64,000 nucleotides of DNA from assembly GCA_037951165.1 (NCBI GenBank), contig JBBDHG010000116.1:5653501-5717500 (forward strand). Reading direction: 5' to 3'. The translations under genes and the position numbers were made by a program. Below the pieces are notes generated by a model. The model was given only the letters and a program-made list of their open reading frames with translations, was not told the origin of the DNA and ran no database searches. This DNA comes from Lophius americanus. Taxonomy: Eukaryota > Chordata > Actinopteri > Lophiiformes > Lophiidae. Below are positions 9,946 to 22,129 of the stretch, one piece after another; within the stretch, counting starts at the first letter, position 1, and each line of letters opens with the position of its first letter.

Positions 9946-11422
9946 ATGTGTTCCACAAACACACTGTCAGCAGACGTCTGGGAGAATCATTATTGTAAGA
10001 AGCAGGCTTTGGAAAACCTCAGGTACTGACCAAGCTTTCCTGTACCCCCTTCATTCTCCTCTTCCTCTCATTACACCATTTCTCCTCCCACCCTCCACCC
10101 TCTTTCCCACCGTTTCTCCTCCTAATTTTATCACCCGCTCCCTCCCTTTACCATAACAACTGCACAAAAAGGGTCGACGTAAAAACCAGGGGGATTGACG
10201 AAGGAATGAGTGACGACTTTATACCCGCCGAATGTCCTCATCTCTCCGAGGGGACGCTGCTCTACGGACCCCGAGGCTGGAGGAGCGAGTCGGAACCTCC
10301 GTCACTCTGCTGCCTTTAACACAACCACAGCACATCCAAAACACATTTTGTAAAGACGAGCGTAAGCGCCGAGCCTCAGCCAACTGGAGGTGACGACGGC
10401 CGATTGCAGCGTGCTCAGTTAAACGTGTCTCCAACATCCTGGCACCTGACTAAATATGAGTAGAGAAACAGTAACAATCAGTGCAGTCCTCTCCAATGTT
10501 TGGGTGGTGCGGAGATTTGTATATTTTCTTGTGTCTGGCAGTGACCGCCTTCGGTTACCTGCCCGAGCCAATTAATCAACAACGGCTAAATGGCCATGCC
10601 TAAAGAGTAATTAAATCTAGAAGAAAAACACAAACCGTTTTAATGCGTTTCCTGAGGGCCATAAACAGACCAGGTTTGAAACGCGGAGGAAAAGAAACAA
10701 ACGTAAACCAAATGATGTTTCCATCAATGCAAGTCAAAACGGCCTCCCACCAAACAAAACTTTCAGGAACAATGAGAAGACTGAATCCAAAAGCCTGGAA
10801 ATGGGGGAAATGCGGCAAAACAAGACCGAATGCTATCCCAAAGGAGAGGAGGAGGAGGACGAGCGGGAGGAAGATACTCAGGAGAATGAGGGACAGCTGA
10901 GAGGTGAAGGGGTTTTTCCTTAAAATCCAGAGACCAGATGAGGTGAGGTCTCTCCTCCTGAGACTGAGAGAGAAAGAAGAAAGAGCCGCGAGGTGCTGGC
11001 GCCACAATAACAGCAAAGCGAGAGGGGGATGAAAAGCAGAAAGCCCTGGACTCTTTGAATGTCCATGGGTGAGTTTGTTTTGCAGACTTGTTGAGCAGCC
11101 AGAGGGGAAGATCAGAGGGTGGAAGAGAAGACGGGGGGGATGAGAAAAAATGTGTGAGAGGTGAGGGATCAGACTACCGACGCCAAATATGTCGACATCA
11201 GAGAGAAACCACCACCTGACCATAAAAGGCTCTGCCCCGAAGAACAATCTTCAGGTTACTCCTCCACCCTTACTCCTCCTCACCTCGCTCCTATAACAGA
11301 GGCCATTTCTGCCCAGCGTCTTTTGAATATGACTAGCTCAGTTATTTGACCGCGGTGCCGTCGGGGCCCGACCCGCCGTCGCACAGAACCGACAGCGGCG
11401 GCGCTGAGATTGGTGGCGTTAC

Positions 11423-11602
11423 CTTGAGCCACTCCTCAGCCTGTTCTTTACTCTGCACAGCCAGCACCAGCGCGTCGGCGCCCTGGTGCACGATCTTCAG
11501 CTCGTGTTTCTTCTTCTTGCCGTCTTTGGGGACGTGCATGATGCTGCACCCCGACAGGGTGAGCTCCATCTGAGGGGTGTGGTCTTTGGAGGACTTGTAA
11601 CA
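11423..11602 (-). CDS. afap1: afap1 exon 6, main part of PH1 (residues 178-237)
   Basis: The exon is exactly 180 bp, 60 codons, phase 0 at both ends. The acceptor cccctccag ends at 11603 and the donor AAG|GTAACG is at 11422. The protein starts CYKSSKDHTPQMELTLSGCS, continues with IMHVPKDGKKKKHELKIV, and ends VLAVQSKEQAEEWLK. It holds the middle strands and the C-terminal helix of the PH1 fold; the helix tryptophan (W235 in EEWLK) is the invariant PH-domain residue. The KDGKKKKHELKI stretch is the basic face typical of this PH domain. The local DNA is clearly more GC-rich than the flanking introns, mostly through third codon positions. Confidence 0.97.
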
Positions 11603-11681
11603 CTGGAGGGGAGAGAGAAGGAGCAGCTAAAAGTGAGGTTTGTCCTCCGGCATCTTTGTGGCAGACATGCACCTTCCTCAC

Positions 11682-11893
11682 CAGCAGCTTGTTGTCTTTG
11701 ATGACGCAGAGGAGTTTGGTCCACTGGCCGAAGCGCTTCTTGCGCAGGAGGAACGCACAGATTCGAGCGTCTTTCACCAGATCCATGGACGCCTCTTCGG
11801 ATGGCCACTGGTGACGCATCTTCTGCCCCTTCCCGTCCTCCTCTTCCTCATCGTACGACTCGTAGGAGCTGCTCATGGCATCGGAGTCGTAGT
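11682..11893 (-). CDS. afap1: afap1 exon 5, acidic linker and start of PH1 (residues 107-177)
   Basis: The exon is 212 bp (2 bases plus 70 codons). The acceptor ctcctccacag ends at 11894 and the donor CTGCTG|GTGAGG is at 11681. It encodes YDSDAMSSSYESYDEEEEDG, then RHQWPSEEASMDLVKDARIC and AFLLRKKRFGQWTKLLCVIK. These are nearly identical to vertebrate AFAP1. The acidic serine/tyrosine stretch (residues 108-126) is a likely regulatory linker. The first pleckstrin homology domain begins near residue 151, and its first strands (ICAFLLRKK, GQWTKLLCVI) are clear. In AFAP-110 this PH1 domain takes part in PKC-alpha binding and in self-association with the leucine zipper; that role is known for the family, not shown here. 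The 79-bp intron to exon 6 is minimal for a fish gene. Confidence 0.97.
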
Positions 11894-11974
11894 CTGTGGA
11901 GGAGACGTGAAGTCGATGCTTTCATTTCCTACTGGTATATGACTAATGTCGGCGTACTGAAGTCAGTCACTCAC

Positions 11975-12083
11975 TGGAGGTGATGTATTCAGGAGCCTTC
12001 CCCGGGGTTAACGGCACCGCCTCCTCGTAGTAACCTTCTGGTAGAGACGAGCTGGGCAGCGGCGGAGGGTCGTTATTTGGAGG
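11975..12083 (-). CDS. afap1: afap1 exon 4, SH2-ligand tyrosines (residues 71-106)
   Basis: The exon spans 109 bp (phase 0 to 1). The acceptor ctctctgcag ends at 12084 and the donor A|GTGAGT is at 11974. The protein reads PPNNDPPPLPSSSLPEGYYE and continues EEAVPLTPGKAPEYITS. Y88-Y89, followed by EEAVPL, matches the tyrosine site that binds Src-family SH2 domains in AFAP-110, so both SH3 and SH2 ligands are kept. Only an 81-bp intron separates it from exon 5. On the other side lies a 22-kb intron whose last part carries a 12-bp minisatellite about 270 bp before this acceptor. The final base A joins AC of the next exon to make Asn107. Confidence 0.96.
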
Positions 12084-12352
12084 CTGCAGAGAGAATAGAC
12101 TATCGATTAGGAAAACAGGAAGTGACCAAGACTTTATTAATCTGAAAGACAAAGTTTAGTGTAACAGCAGCATACAAGTAAGTACACAAAGTACACAAAG
12201 TACACAAAGTACACGATGGACGGAATAAGTGGACCGTTCTTATATAGTACTTTTACAACACGAGTCAGCATTCACCCGTTCACACAAACATTCACACAGT
12301 GGTGATAGAGGACGCCATGTAAGGCGCCACATGCATCATCAGGAGCTGTAAC

Positions 12353-12604
12353 CATTCACGCCATCATTCAGGCCATCATTCACGCCATCATTCACGCCAT
12401 CATTCAGGCCATCATTCACGCCATCATTCACGCCATCATTCAGGCCATCATTCACGCCATCATTCACGCCATCATTCACGCCATCATTCACGACATCATT
12501 CAGGCCATCATTCACGCCTTCATTCACGCCATCATTCACGCCATCATTCACGCCATCATTCACGCCATCATTCAGGCCATCATTCACGCCATCATTCACG
12601 CATC
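12353..12604. repeat. 12-bp minisatellite (cattcacgccat)
   Basis: About 21 units of cattcacgccat, with cattcaggccat as the main variant and a few single-base variants. Because 12 is a multiple of 3, the minus strand reads as an N-D-G-V repeat of 80 codons, which is a consequence of the period and not a gene. It ends about 270 bp before the exon 4 acceptor. Confidence 0.96.
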
Positions 12605-12624
12605 ACTGGAACAACCACTGGGAG

Positions 12625-12670
12625 AAACTCGGGGTTCAGTATCTTGCTCAAGGACACTTCCACATGTTTT
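12625..12670 (-). mobile_element. SINE-like body fragment
   Basis: The plus-strand text ggttcagtatcttgctcaag, followed by gacacttcca, is the reverse complement of the conserved body seen at 39440-39482 (gtgtccttgagcaagatact). Only this part is present. Confidence 0.5.
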
Positions 12671-14054
12671 TATAGCTGCTGCCGCCGCAGGGTGATGACG
12701 TGCCTCGCCGTTTTTGCTCTCTCGTCTTCGTCAAGAGAATATAATAATTTAAAAAGTTATATTTTTAAATTAAAAAGGTGTTAAGGTTGTCACACGTTAA
12801 ATCTTAAAGCATTAATTAATTGGAATCAGTGGTGAAAACCCAAAAGTTGTTTTTTCACTCCATTGAGCTAAAAAATGTTGAGTTTATTTTTCAATCAATA
12901 CAAACTTATTTGCCGGGACTTAAAATTAAAAATCAAAAATCATCCGAAACTCGAACCTGAAAAATGAATGTTCAGATGAATCAATCAGGATAAGTTGAGA
13001 GAACTTATTCAACTGAAACACAAACTTAATTCAAAACTTTTAAATACATTTGGAATTTCCTCTGATTTCAAAATGCTGAGAACCAGCAGCATTTGCTTAT
13101 TTTCTTTCTTTTGCGTTCTTAAACTCAAAACTGTTTTATTAACATCAACTTTTTGCAAAGAAGCTCTGAAACTCTGAGACTTGTTTGTTGCTGAAAACAA
13201 AAACAAAAAAAGGTTTTTCACTCCCTTTTGAGTAACTTAATCAGATTTACAGTGCAGTAATTTAAGCCTTATTAATACTGAAATAATCAGATTTACCCAA
13301 CATTCTCTTGTTTTCTTTTTAGTTTTACTTGACTACAAATCTGGGCCTGTTTTGGACCTTACTGCAGTCGAATAAAAAGTATTGAAATCTAGTTGGAAAC
13401 ATTTGGACATGAGTTTATCATTAACATTTGGGTCAATCTAGCCGAGCCAAAAACAATATGTTTGGTTTTTTAATCTTATTCATCTAATCTCCAGTTGATG
13501 AGAAGCAGGTTGAATGATTGAGAAAGAAGTGTCTCATCTGATTTGAGGAATGCATCCAGACAAGGAACATGTTCTGATTTGAATATTTACTTTGGACCAC
13601 GCCCGGTCACAAGCCAACAAACTGGGCTTCTTACCCATTTGGGTTTTTTTTTTTTTCTTTTTTTTTGGATTGGAAAGAATGACATAGTCTTTCTTTCCAA
13701 TCAAAAAGGTGGACAGTTCTGCTCCCTGGGGGTTATAAAGGATCCCCGAACCCAGATTGAGAGAAGCTCTAAATCCAAAAGCCACTCCAGGTCAGCCTCT
13801 TATTATTGCTCTCCGTGTCTGCGGTGCTGCTGCGTACGTTCTCGGAGACCCATCACGCAAACATTCTGACACACGTCAATCACACTCCTTGAGTCGGTCG
13901 GTCGGTTTCTGAAGTCTTTCCTCGTCTTATACAGCACCAGGCCTGGAGCCTGGCCCGGTAGATTGGTCCTGACATTGTTAGCATATAATGCACCTGAGCG
14001 TTTCGGGATCTTCTCTGTTTTAAAGGATCTGTCCGCAATCAAAGACAAACTTCT

Positions 14055-14275
14055 TTCAACTGTGGGACGCCACAGCGGATCCTATCCATCCATATCTTGA
14101 TTTCTCATAGATTTTTACCTCGCATGCCCTTCCTGACAGAACCCTCCCATTTATCTGGGTTTGGGACCGGCACTAGAAGGGGTTGGTTAGGTTGGTGCCA
14201 CTAAGGACCTTGCCTAAGGGTCCACACTGGATTTCTGCCACGCCCTCTTTTGACTGGGACTCAAACCTGGGGACA
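14055..14275. mobile_element. Fish interspersed repeat fragment
   Basis: The segment includes gcatgcccttcctgacagaa and catttatctgggtttgggac, then cggcactagaagg. These are phrases that recur in teleost interspersed repeats. I could not assign the family or orientation. Confidence 0.4.
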
Positions 14276-14956
14276 GATCTGTCTACATACAAGCCCATAA
14301 CTCAATTAAGACAACTGAGACTCCTGGAGTTAATTCCTATTCCTCAAATAATTAGAAAACAAGACTTTTCTTATTCAAGCGGTGAGACTGAAACCGTTTT
14401 GGTCTCTTGGTTTCGGTGGAGAATCTTCCAGGGGAACCAGCTAACGGCTCGTTTCGTCTTTCGCTCATATATCCTCCACCGGTTTTACGTCTCATCACAT
14501 TCGGTTCTGATCCACCTCGCCGCTGTATCTCGTAGTGTGAGGAACGTCAGCCATCACAGCACACAGCAGCTGGCCCAGTTTAATGAACAGATCATTAGGA
14601 GGAGGAAGATTTTTGTGGATTTACTTTTTAAAATTCATTTCAGTCTTCTCTTTTTGCTCAGATTAGGATCTCACATGTGGATTAAGTCACAGAAATCTGT
14701 AAATGATGTCAATCTTGTCCTGTTTTTGTCCTTGTCAGCATTAAAAATGTCGTTGACGGACATTTTTTTTCGACACAGTTGTGAACAAATTTAACACTGT
14801 CCCCCAAAAAATAACATTATATTTAAAATCAATAGAATTGAATTTGGTTCATGACTATATAGAATTGGTGGAAAAGAAAAAATGATCCCTTCTGGAATGT
14901 CCTAACAGAAGTCTCCAGTAATGTGTGTTAAACTGGCACCTTTGATCTGAACACTG

Positions 14957-14961
<5 letters not shown>

Positions 14962-15050
<89 letters not shown>
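14962..15050. repeat. (CA)44 microsatellite with AT-rich flank
   Basis: About 44 perfect CA units, followed at 15051-15180 by a tract built from taatatgatata-like words with dyad symmetry. Confidence 0.97.
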
Positions 15051-15055
<5 letters not shown>

Positions 15056-15669
15056 ATGATATAATCTAATATGTTATATATTATAATATGATATAATTTA
15101 ATATCGTATTTAATGATATAATACAATATATTATAATATTATATGATAGAATCTATTATGTAATAATATAATATGATATAGGAAAGTCATTTATAGAATC
15201 ATCAGAGCAGAACTCTTGGTTTCAAAGAAGCACAAGAGTTCTCTTCACAGTACCACTGACTCCACAGTGTTATATCAAAAATAATTAGACCATGAACGGT
15301 ATTTCACATGTCTATACAGCAGAACTCCTGAGAGTGAGCTGTGGAGAGGGTGATGGTGGAGAGGAATGAGAACCCCTTTGTTTGGACATGCTCTTTTTGG
15401 CAGCAAGTCATCCATCAAATCCAGTTGTTACTGTAGGGGATCAAGTGCACAGCCTGATGTGATCCATCTTGGCGGGCGCTGTGTTCCCTTTCTCTGATGC
15501 CTCACCTCTCACAAATAACAGAACTACGACAATGAACATCAAACATTGGTATCTGAGAGCACGCAAAGTTACAATTCCAGCATTCCAGCGCCGTAGAAAA
15601 AAGACGATTTGTTTGGTTTTAAAGCCACTCTTCTTAAATCATCCCGTTTCTGTAATCACGTCTCCTGTT

Positions 15670-15790
15670 CTGGGTCACCAGGGGGTGGAGCCTATCCCAG
15701 CTGATCCTTGTAAGCTGAATCCGAAGCGAACGGGCGTCTGTTTAGACACGAAGGCGTTTCAGCTCTCGTCCAAGAGGCTTCCACGGTTCT
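15670..15790 (+). mobile_element. LINE/SINE 3'-tail-like fragment
   Basis: The sequence ggtcaccagggggtggagcc, then tatcccagctgatc, resembles a motif common in the 3' regions of fish L2-like elements. It is followed by gtttcagctctcgtccaaga, another recurrent fish repeat phrase. The assignment is tentative. Confidence 0.4.
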
Positions 15791-16749
15791 AACTGACCGA
15801 TCCAGATTCCCCATCCATCCAGATCAGCTCTAAAGTAAAGGAAGACAGCGGAGATCTGAAATTCCTTTTCCCAAAGACAACGATGGAGCTGCAATGACTG
15901 CAGACTTTTTTTCTACTATGGAAAAAAAACCCTCTTTCTATTTAACTTAATGTTGGCAGCAGCGATGTTCTGCTCATTATACAAAAGGAAAAACCTCCAT
16001 AACTGTTATAAAACGCTATATGCTATGGGCTGTTGGCTCCAGCTGACCCATTCAGGCGTCAGCGCTGCACTGATGTCAGCACCTTCTGCTTCAGCAACAT
16101 GGAACATTCATAAAAATCCCTGGCTGACGTACCGCCTCAACGGCAAACTCCGTCAACGTGCAGAAGGTACGCGTCCCTGTGGCGTGGCGTGACGGTGGAC
16201 CGCCCGACATTCAGCCATTATTAAGGAGGGGAACGGAGTTTGAATCATGTGCTGTCATGATTCTGAGAAATGACACCTCAGTTAATCCCTGATGGCGTCT
16301 TAAAACGTAAGAGTTCATTTATGACTTTTCTTTCGATGGTGCAGTAAAATTTAAGATCCTTTTTTTTTTAAATCTCGTGTTCATGTGTGAATGGTGGAAA
16401 GATTCACGAGAGATCAACGGCTCACCTTTGATGTACACGCAATAAAGTTTCTTAAGTCAAGGCTCACTTGTAGTATTTTGGGAATATTTGAAAAAAAGAC
16501 ACACTTAAGAGTTATATTCAATTTGGTTCAAAAAAAGTTGCGTGAGAGCAATTCCATTTGTTGAAGGACATTGCTGAAATCTTCTTCAGTCCATTGATGA
16601 AGGCTGAGTGATTTGGTCGAGGACACCTTGAAAAAAGTCTCATGTACTGATGAATGTTATGCAATATGATCCAAAGATATTCGAGGAAAGTTAAATCCAC
16701 AGAAGAAGGCTGAAAAGTCCGTTTAAAGGAACCTTCATTGAGGAAGGCT

Positions 16750-16860
16750 GTGCAATAATAATAATAAATAATAAATCTTTTTATTTAAAGAGCGCTTTCA
16801 CATAAACACTCAAAGCCGCTTCACAGAAACAAAGTAAAATAAGGTGTTAAAACAGGAATT
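16750..16860. mobile_element. LINE-tail-like fragment
   Basis: A TAA-rich start followed by ttatttaaagagcgctttca and caaagccgcttcacag resembles the frequent fish LINE tail (ttatatagcgcttt...). It lies upstream, on the plus strand, of the inverted RT fragment at 17313-17675. Confidence 0.4.
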
Positions 16861-17312
16861 TAGAGCTGACAAAGAAAAAATACAAAAAACACCTTAAATA
16901 TATCCCTTTTGCAAAGGAACGCAGAGTGATATAGTCCAAAACGCCTTGAATTAAGTGTTTTTGTTAAAAGTTGTGTGCAACAGCTTGAAGGCGTAATGAA
17001 AAAATGCATGTGTTGAAGAATCATTTCCAAAATGGTCCAAAGCTAATATATGATGTGTGTTTGAAGAGAGTTAATATTCAGAGAATTAGGCCGTTTAATT
17101 TGGCTGAAAATTTCTTCGTGAAAAGCTGTTTATATTATGACACAGTGGCAGCATGTTTGTGTTTAATAATAATATTAATACATGTTATGTATAACACACT
17201 TTATATTTGGATCAAATCTCAAAATGCTACAAGGTAAAAGCACATAAAAGCAGTAATAAAAAATATAAAATAATATCAATATAAAAACATGACCAAAAAG
17301 CAGCAATGTTAA

Positions 17313-17675
17313 TTAAAAGTTATAGTTTCTGCTAAAAAGGAAAGTATCAAGTCCTTTTTTAAAAGTCTCAGTCGTCTGTGGAGCCCTCAGATGGTCATGG
17401 AGGGCATTCCATAGATGATGAGCAGCGGAACAGACCTGATCGCATTTAAAGCGTAAGGGGCCAAGGATGGAGCCCTGGGGAACACCACACGACAAAGGGG
17501 CCGCGGAGGAGAAGGCATTAACCATGGCTGTAGAGAAAGTCCTGTTTAATAAGTAAGTTTTTTTTTGGCATGTTAGAGGATGCAAAGACTTACTCAACAG
17601 AATAATGTAACTTGATTCCACCGGGGGAAAAGTCCAATAAGGCTTAAATAGTTTTCTAATAACATGCTTTACCAA
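17313..17675 (-). pseudogene. L2-like LINE reverse transcriptase fragment
   Basis: On the minus strand one open frame carries LLNRTFSTAMVNAFSSAAPL and then SCGVPQGSILGPL, the conserved RT motif of L2/Rex-like non-LTR elements. It jumps directly to HHLWNALHDHLRAPQTTETF and KKGLDTFLF, which is the usual C-terminal motif. The RT palm (the YADD region and beyond) is therefore deleted while the frame stayed open. Related copies lie at 54970-55310 (minus) and 51690-51915 (plus). Confidence 0.8.
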
Positions 17676-19301
17676 AATGTTGAGCTAATATAATAAAATA
17701 TGAAGAGAATCCATGAAAAATACAAAAATTTGACCAGCCAATTTGCCATTTTATGGTAAATTTAGGGTCTCTAAGATATCAAATAAAGAAATAACTTTTT
17801 ACATCGTTCTATTTTGTGGGGAGGACATTAGAGGGTTAGTATGATACGCATTATGGTCAGAGGTTTGATGCGTTGACAAAGGTTGCGCAATGTGGCTGAA
17901 AACCATGAAAAAGTACCGATTTACCAAAGAAAGTTGTGCAATATAGCTGAAAACTCCATAGAAAGGTCACCGGAGGTGTGTGATGTGGTTGAAAACACCT
18001 TCAAAAAGTTACAGTTGCTGAAAAAGATGGCTAGAATTATTTGCAGACCATCTTCTTGCAGTGTCGCCCAACAACCAAGTTCATCTGGCAAGAATGACGG
18101 GGGGGGGGTGGGCATGAAAATACAGTAACTTCAGTATCAGTATCCTGATTTGGTCAAAAAGGTCCATTTGCCGAAAGAGCCGGCCGCTTAAGGGTTAAAA
18201 TCTCTTGAGCATTACATAATAAGTGGGAGGCAAGCCTTTAAAGACAGAGTGTGGAGATGACAAATAAATGCAGATAAACACCAGATCAACAGCACCGTCA
18301 GTCCAACAGCCCGTAGAACTTTTTGAACTCCCTGACCTCCTCCCTCTAACTTCCGCCAAATGACATAGTCTTCTTTTCTAGCTGTCCTGTTTCACTGCTG
18401 CTCAAAAACTGACTTGACCTCATCATGTCATTCAAAATGACACCCTAAAGTTCTGATTCTGGACTTCTCAGACATGTGGAACAGAGACAATCCTTGAAGC
18501 ATCCTGGCTTTCAGGTATAAAACAAACTGGATCTGACTTTTGTCTGAGTAAATATGAAGCCTGTTATGATCCTCTTCATTGGGACCGTTTGTCTTCCTCA
18601 AACCTCTAGCAGGAATCTTATCGTGGAAAGTCAGTGAACACATTTCTTGGCTGGGATACACTGCCCCGCTAAAGTCCAGCGCCGCCTGCAACGTCCTCAA
18701 TACTCCCGCCCTGTGCAGAAAAAAATAAAACTCTCCCAGGGAGCGAGACAGAAAGGCAGCGAAACAAAAAGACTGACGTCTGGACAGTCAAACAATCAGG
18801 CTGGGTCTCAGGTTTAGACGTGAACGTAGACTGTTGTTGGAGGAGGACTGTAGGAATAAGGTCTGCAGCTTCATATCTCACACTGTAATAACTTCCTCTC
18901 CAGCACTTTTAAACAGCAGCACCATTAATAGCTATTGTTTGAGTGAGCGTTTTTCCCAGAGTGCACCAGGATACATTACACTACACTCCAGAGAATGTGA
19001 TCCCACCTCTCTGCTATGTAGTGACTCAAAGCTCGGAAGCAGTGGGGTGAGACCAGAGTGTTTGCACACTGCACTGCACACACTTTTTGACCGCCGCCAT
19101 GGTGAGCAGCGGGATTTTATTTGATATTTTTCAGCGTTATTCTTGTTTTTACCTTGCCGTCAAAGAAGGTGAACGTGACGACTTGACTCGTTAAACAACT
19201 GAAAGGTAAACTCGTGAGGCCGGCGCGGTCCAACCCCATGGATCCAACCCAGCAGATGGAGACTGATGGCAGAATGACCACTGCCCATGGGGAGGAGTGA
19301 C

Positions 19302-19356
19302 CTCCCCCAGGGGACCATGACCCCGGGAGGCGGCACCATGCCCCCACCTGGGGGAG
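19302..19356. repeat. 10-bp GC-rich inverted repeat
   Basis: The arms ctcccccagg and cctgggggag are separated by 35 bases of GC-rich sequence that itself contains two accatg words. It may form a stable hairpin. No gene is attached. Confidence 0.6.
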
Positions 19357-20214
19357 CGAGCACTCTATACAGTGCAGCCGTTCATCATCTGCCGAGTTGA
19401 ATTCCCCGGGCAGACTGGTTTGACTCCACCGTTGGTGGCATGATTCAACATGAGTCGTATGCTAACAGTAAGTATGATCCTCCATTTGTCAAAATGCGTT
19501 AAAGTTATCCAGCAGCAACACATTAGAATGACAGCCTCATCGGAGTGTCTGTGAGCATGAACAGATCTTTTACATACATACATATGTAGACGGCAGCATC
19601 TCAATGGTGGGCCGCGGGGCGATGGAGCCCATCCTCCCTTACTTTGGCTGGAAGGCACATTCACATTCAATCCTACAGGCAGTTTAGTCAACAATTCACC
19701 TGGACTGTGGGGGGATCTGGAGAGCCAGGAGGGACCACATGAAAACATAGTGAAAACACGCCCTTTACACACAGAAAGGCCTCAAATCCAGAGGTGAAAG
19801 GTCAAGCGTGCTACCCAACGCACCAACATGTCCACTCAAGCTTAAAAAAATCTGAAAGGCAGGAGTAGTGTGAAAGAAAGATTTTTCATAGCTTACACTA
19901 TTGCGGTGTATAACATCCTGTGGTCTGTTGTTGCACAGTCGGTCAGAAACCGAGACGAATACAATACAAATACAAATACAATACACTGAAATACCGAGTT
20001 TAATATCAAGATGGTCGTCGCTCTTGGAAAAAAAGTGGATCTCCCACAACTTACAGTCTCAAAATAAAGGGTAAAAACTCTGCACATAGTGTGAATGTCT
20101 CACAGTGGTTTGATGGCAACATGATGGAACATTCTGGTTCAAAAAAAAAAAACCAACTGGTTAATGGAGTCGCCTGAGTTTGAATGACTGGAAGGAACCC
20201 AAATACTATATTAC

Positions 20215-20440
20215 ATACATTATACATATATACACATACATATATGTATGTGTATGTTTGACGTGTGTGTATGCATGTATGTATGCATATATATGTAGTG
20301 ATGTATGTACGTATGTATAAATATGTGTGTGTGTATGTATGTACGTATGTATAAATATGTGTGTGTGTGTATGTATGTACGTATGTATAAATATGTGTGT
20401 GTATGTATGTATGTACGTATGTATAAATATGTGTGTGTGA
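20215..20440. repeat. TATG/TG-rich tandem repeat with a higher-order unit
   Basis: Words of tatg, tacg and gtgt are arranged so that a larger unit (atgtatgtacgtatgtataa plus atatgtgtgtg) recurs about four times with a period near 40-45 bp. Confidence 0.85.
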
Positions 20441-22129
20441 ATGTATACGCAGAGGTTTTATATATATGGTCACTTAAGAAAAGTTCTGGTCAAAATTATT
20501 ATCCTTATCCTTTTGATTCTTTTTAAAATACCAACTGCTCCAAGTTTGAAGGACGTTTTTTTTTAAATTTCTCGTCTGTTCCTCCCTGGACAGATTTGAC
20601 TTCTCAGTACAGACGCGGCTACAGCTCTGAGAAGAGCGGCGCGTACAGGTCATGTGCATGTTTGCATATCATAAATGTCCGAAGTCAGAACTTATGATGT
20701 GTAATTGGGTTGTGGTGAAAGAGTCCTGACCTTGGTCTGGGTATTTAGAGTGGGAGGTTTGTCTGCTGCTCCATCCCTGGCCTGAAACTCACACCCAAAC
20801 ATGAATGCCAAGTGTCAACTTTTGCCCTGTGTAGGTGGACCGGACCTGAAGAAATGTTTTTTGCTGCGGTGCCAGAGGGAGACTGGAGGGGATAAAGTGA
20901 GTGGGCACAGGAAAGACACTCCCTTTCGGAGTAAAAGAACTATATTTCCAGTGAGTCTTGGCGAATTACCGAATGTAAAAACACACACGGTGCCAGTCTT
21001 GACGGATCTTGTTTATTCTATTTTACAGTGAGCGAGTTTGTCTTGTGACTCGGTCAGAATGACCACCTCACCGAGGGAACCTAATGTCATTTTAATAATT
21101 CACATGCGTCATTTATTACATTTAACATCATCCCATGACTTAGTTTTAGGGTCATGGCGGCGCGTAGGTGACCGGCGGTTGGAGCGTTTCTGGGGCCTGG
21201 ATGGAGTGGACAGCCCTGGTTGAATTATCGGGAAAGAAGATGAATAATTGTGCTGGAAAATATCGGCTTTTTATGCAAGCAAGCCAAAAAGCCGCTGTAA
21301 ATAACAATAGAAGGGTAGAATTCGACCATGTCTCCCAGGGAGCGTTTGAGTTATGTGGCAGGCTAGGCTTAAGGGGAGCTAGGGCCATAGCCGAAAACCA
21401 AAAAGTGTTCAGATATTTAACTTTTTCCCCCCTATTATTTCTTGGTCATATTTCGGAAGAATTCTGGTGCGGTGCCTTGAACCCAAAAGTAATGCTTTTG
21501 TTTTGGAGGGGTGTTTGAAACCGATGGAGGGGTTTCTCTGGAGTACTGATTGGGTCATGGCGCAGAGATACTGAAAAATAACAAACAGGATGCTTTTATC
21601 ATGTAATCAATAATAATAATCTTCTTACTTTACTTTTTCTATCGGCGTAGACGATATACTTCATATATGTATAATTCATAAAACTTCAGTCGCCCTTAAT
21701 GCCATGAAGGGTCGTGCTTTGAATTACTGATTCTCCAAAAACAATTGAGGACTCGACTGTTCCAACTTTACCGCTACTTCAAATGTTTTGTGTTGGTCTT
21801 TGGTCCTGAATTATGTGTTTGAGTCATAGCTTTTATGATATCAATTATCATTTGCACATATGGCACGATAATTCACTTTGATTCTGTGCTTTACTGTTTG
21901 TATTTGCCTTGTTTTAATGGATTGTATGTCTTTCTGGATCGTCCTTTCTCTTTGTGACCTCATTTCTGCGAGAAGAGCGATACAAAATATATATAATAAA
22001 TGTATTTCCTCCTCTTGTTAAAATTAATATTTAATGCAGCTGTTATTTATAAGTAGTAATGGACATATTAAAGTCATTATAATTACTACTAAAATGCAGT
22101 CATCGTGATTTGATAGTTGATATTATTGT

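Larger units (their letters stand above)
7283..11422 (-). other. Intron 6 of afap1
   Basis: A 4.1-kb intron. Positions 7380-7690 form an unusual homeodomain-site-rich block. CA repeats lie at 8185-8208 and 8595-8673. A Tc1-type transposase relic occupies 9275-9945. A CpG-rich, non-repetitive stretch lies at about 10200-10450. Positions 10840-11160 are purine-rich on the plus strand, which creates a long spurious minus-strand frame. Confidence 0.85.

Noticed and set aside
10600..11247. Minus-strand frame of 215 codons inside intron 6
   Set aside because: It is antisense to a purine-rich tract, giving a low-complexity L/F/S/P protein with no known domain and no splice sites in phase with afap1.
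12339..12599. N-D-G-V repeat protein on the minus strand
   Set aside because: It is the direct result of a 12-bp minisatellite whose period is a multiple of three.
14183..14794. Plus-strand frame of 203 codons
   Set aside because: Its first part lies in an interspersed repeat and the rest shows no similarity to any family.
21168..21518. Plus-strand frame of 116 codons
   Set aside because: No recognisable domain, no flanking splice or promoter signal, and intronic position on the opposite strand.
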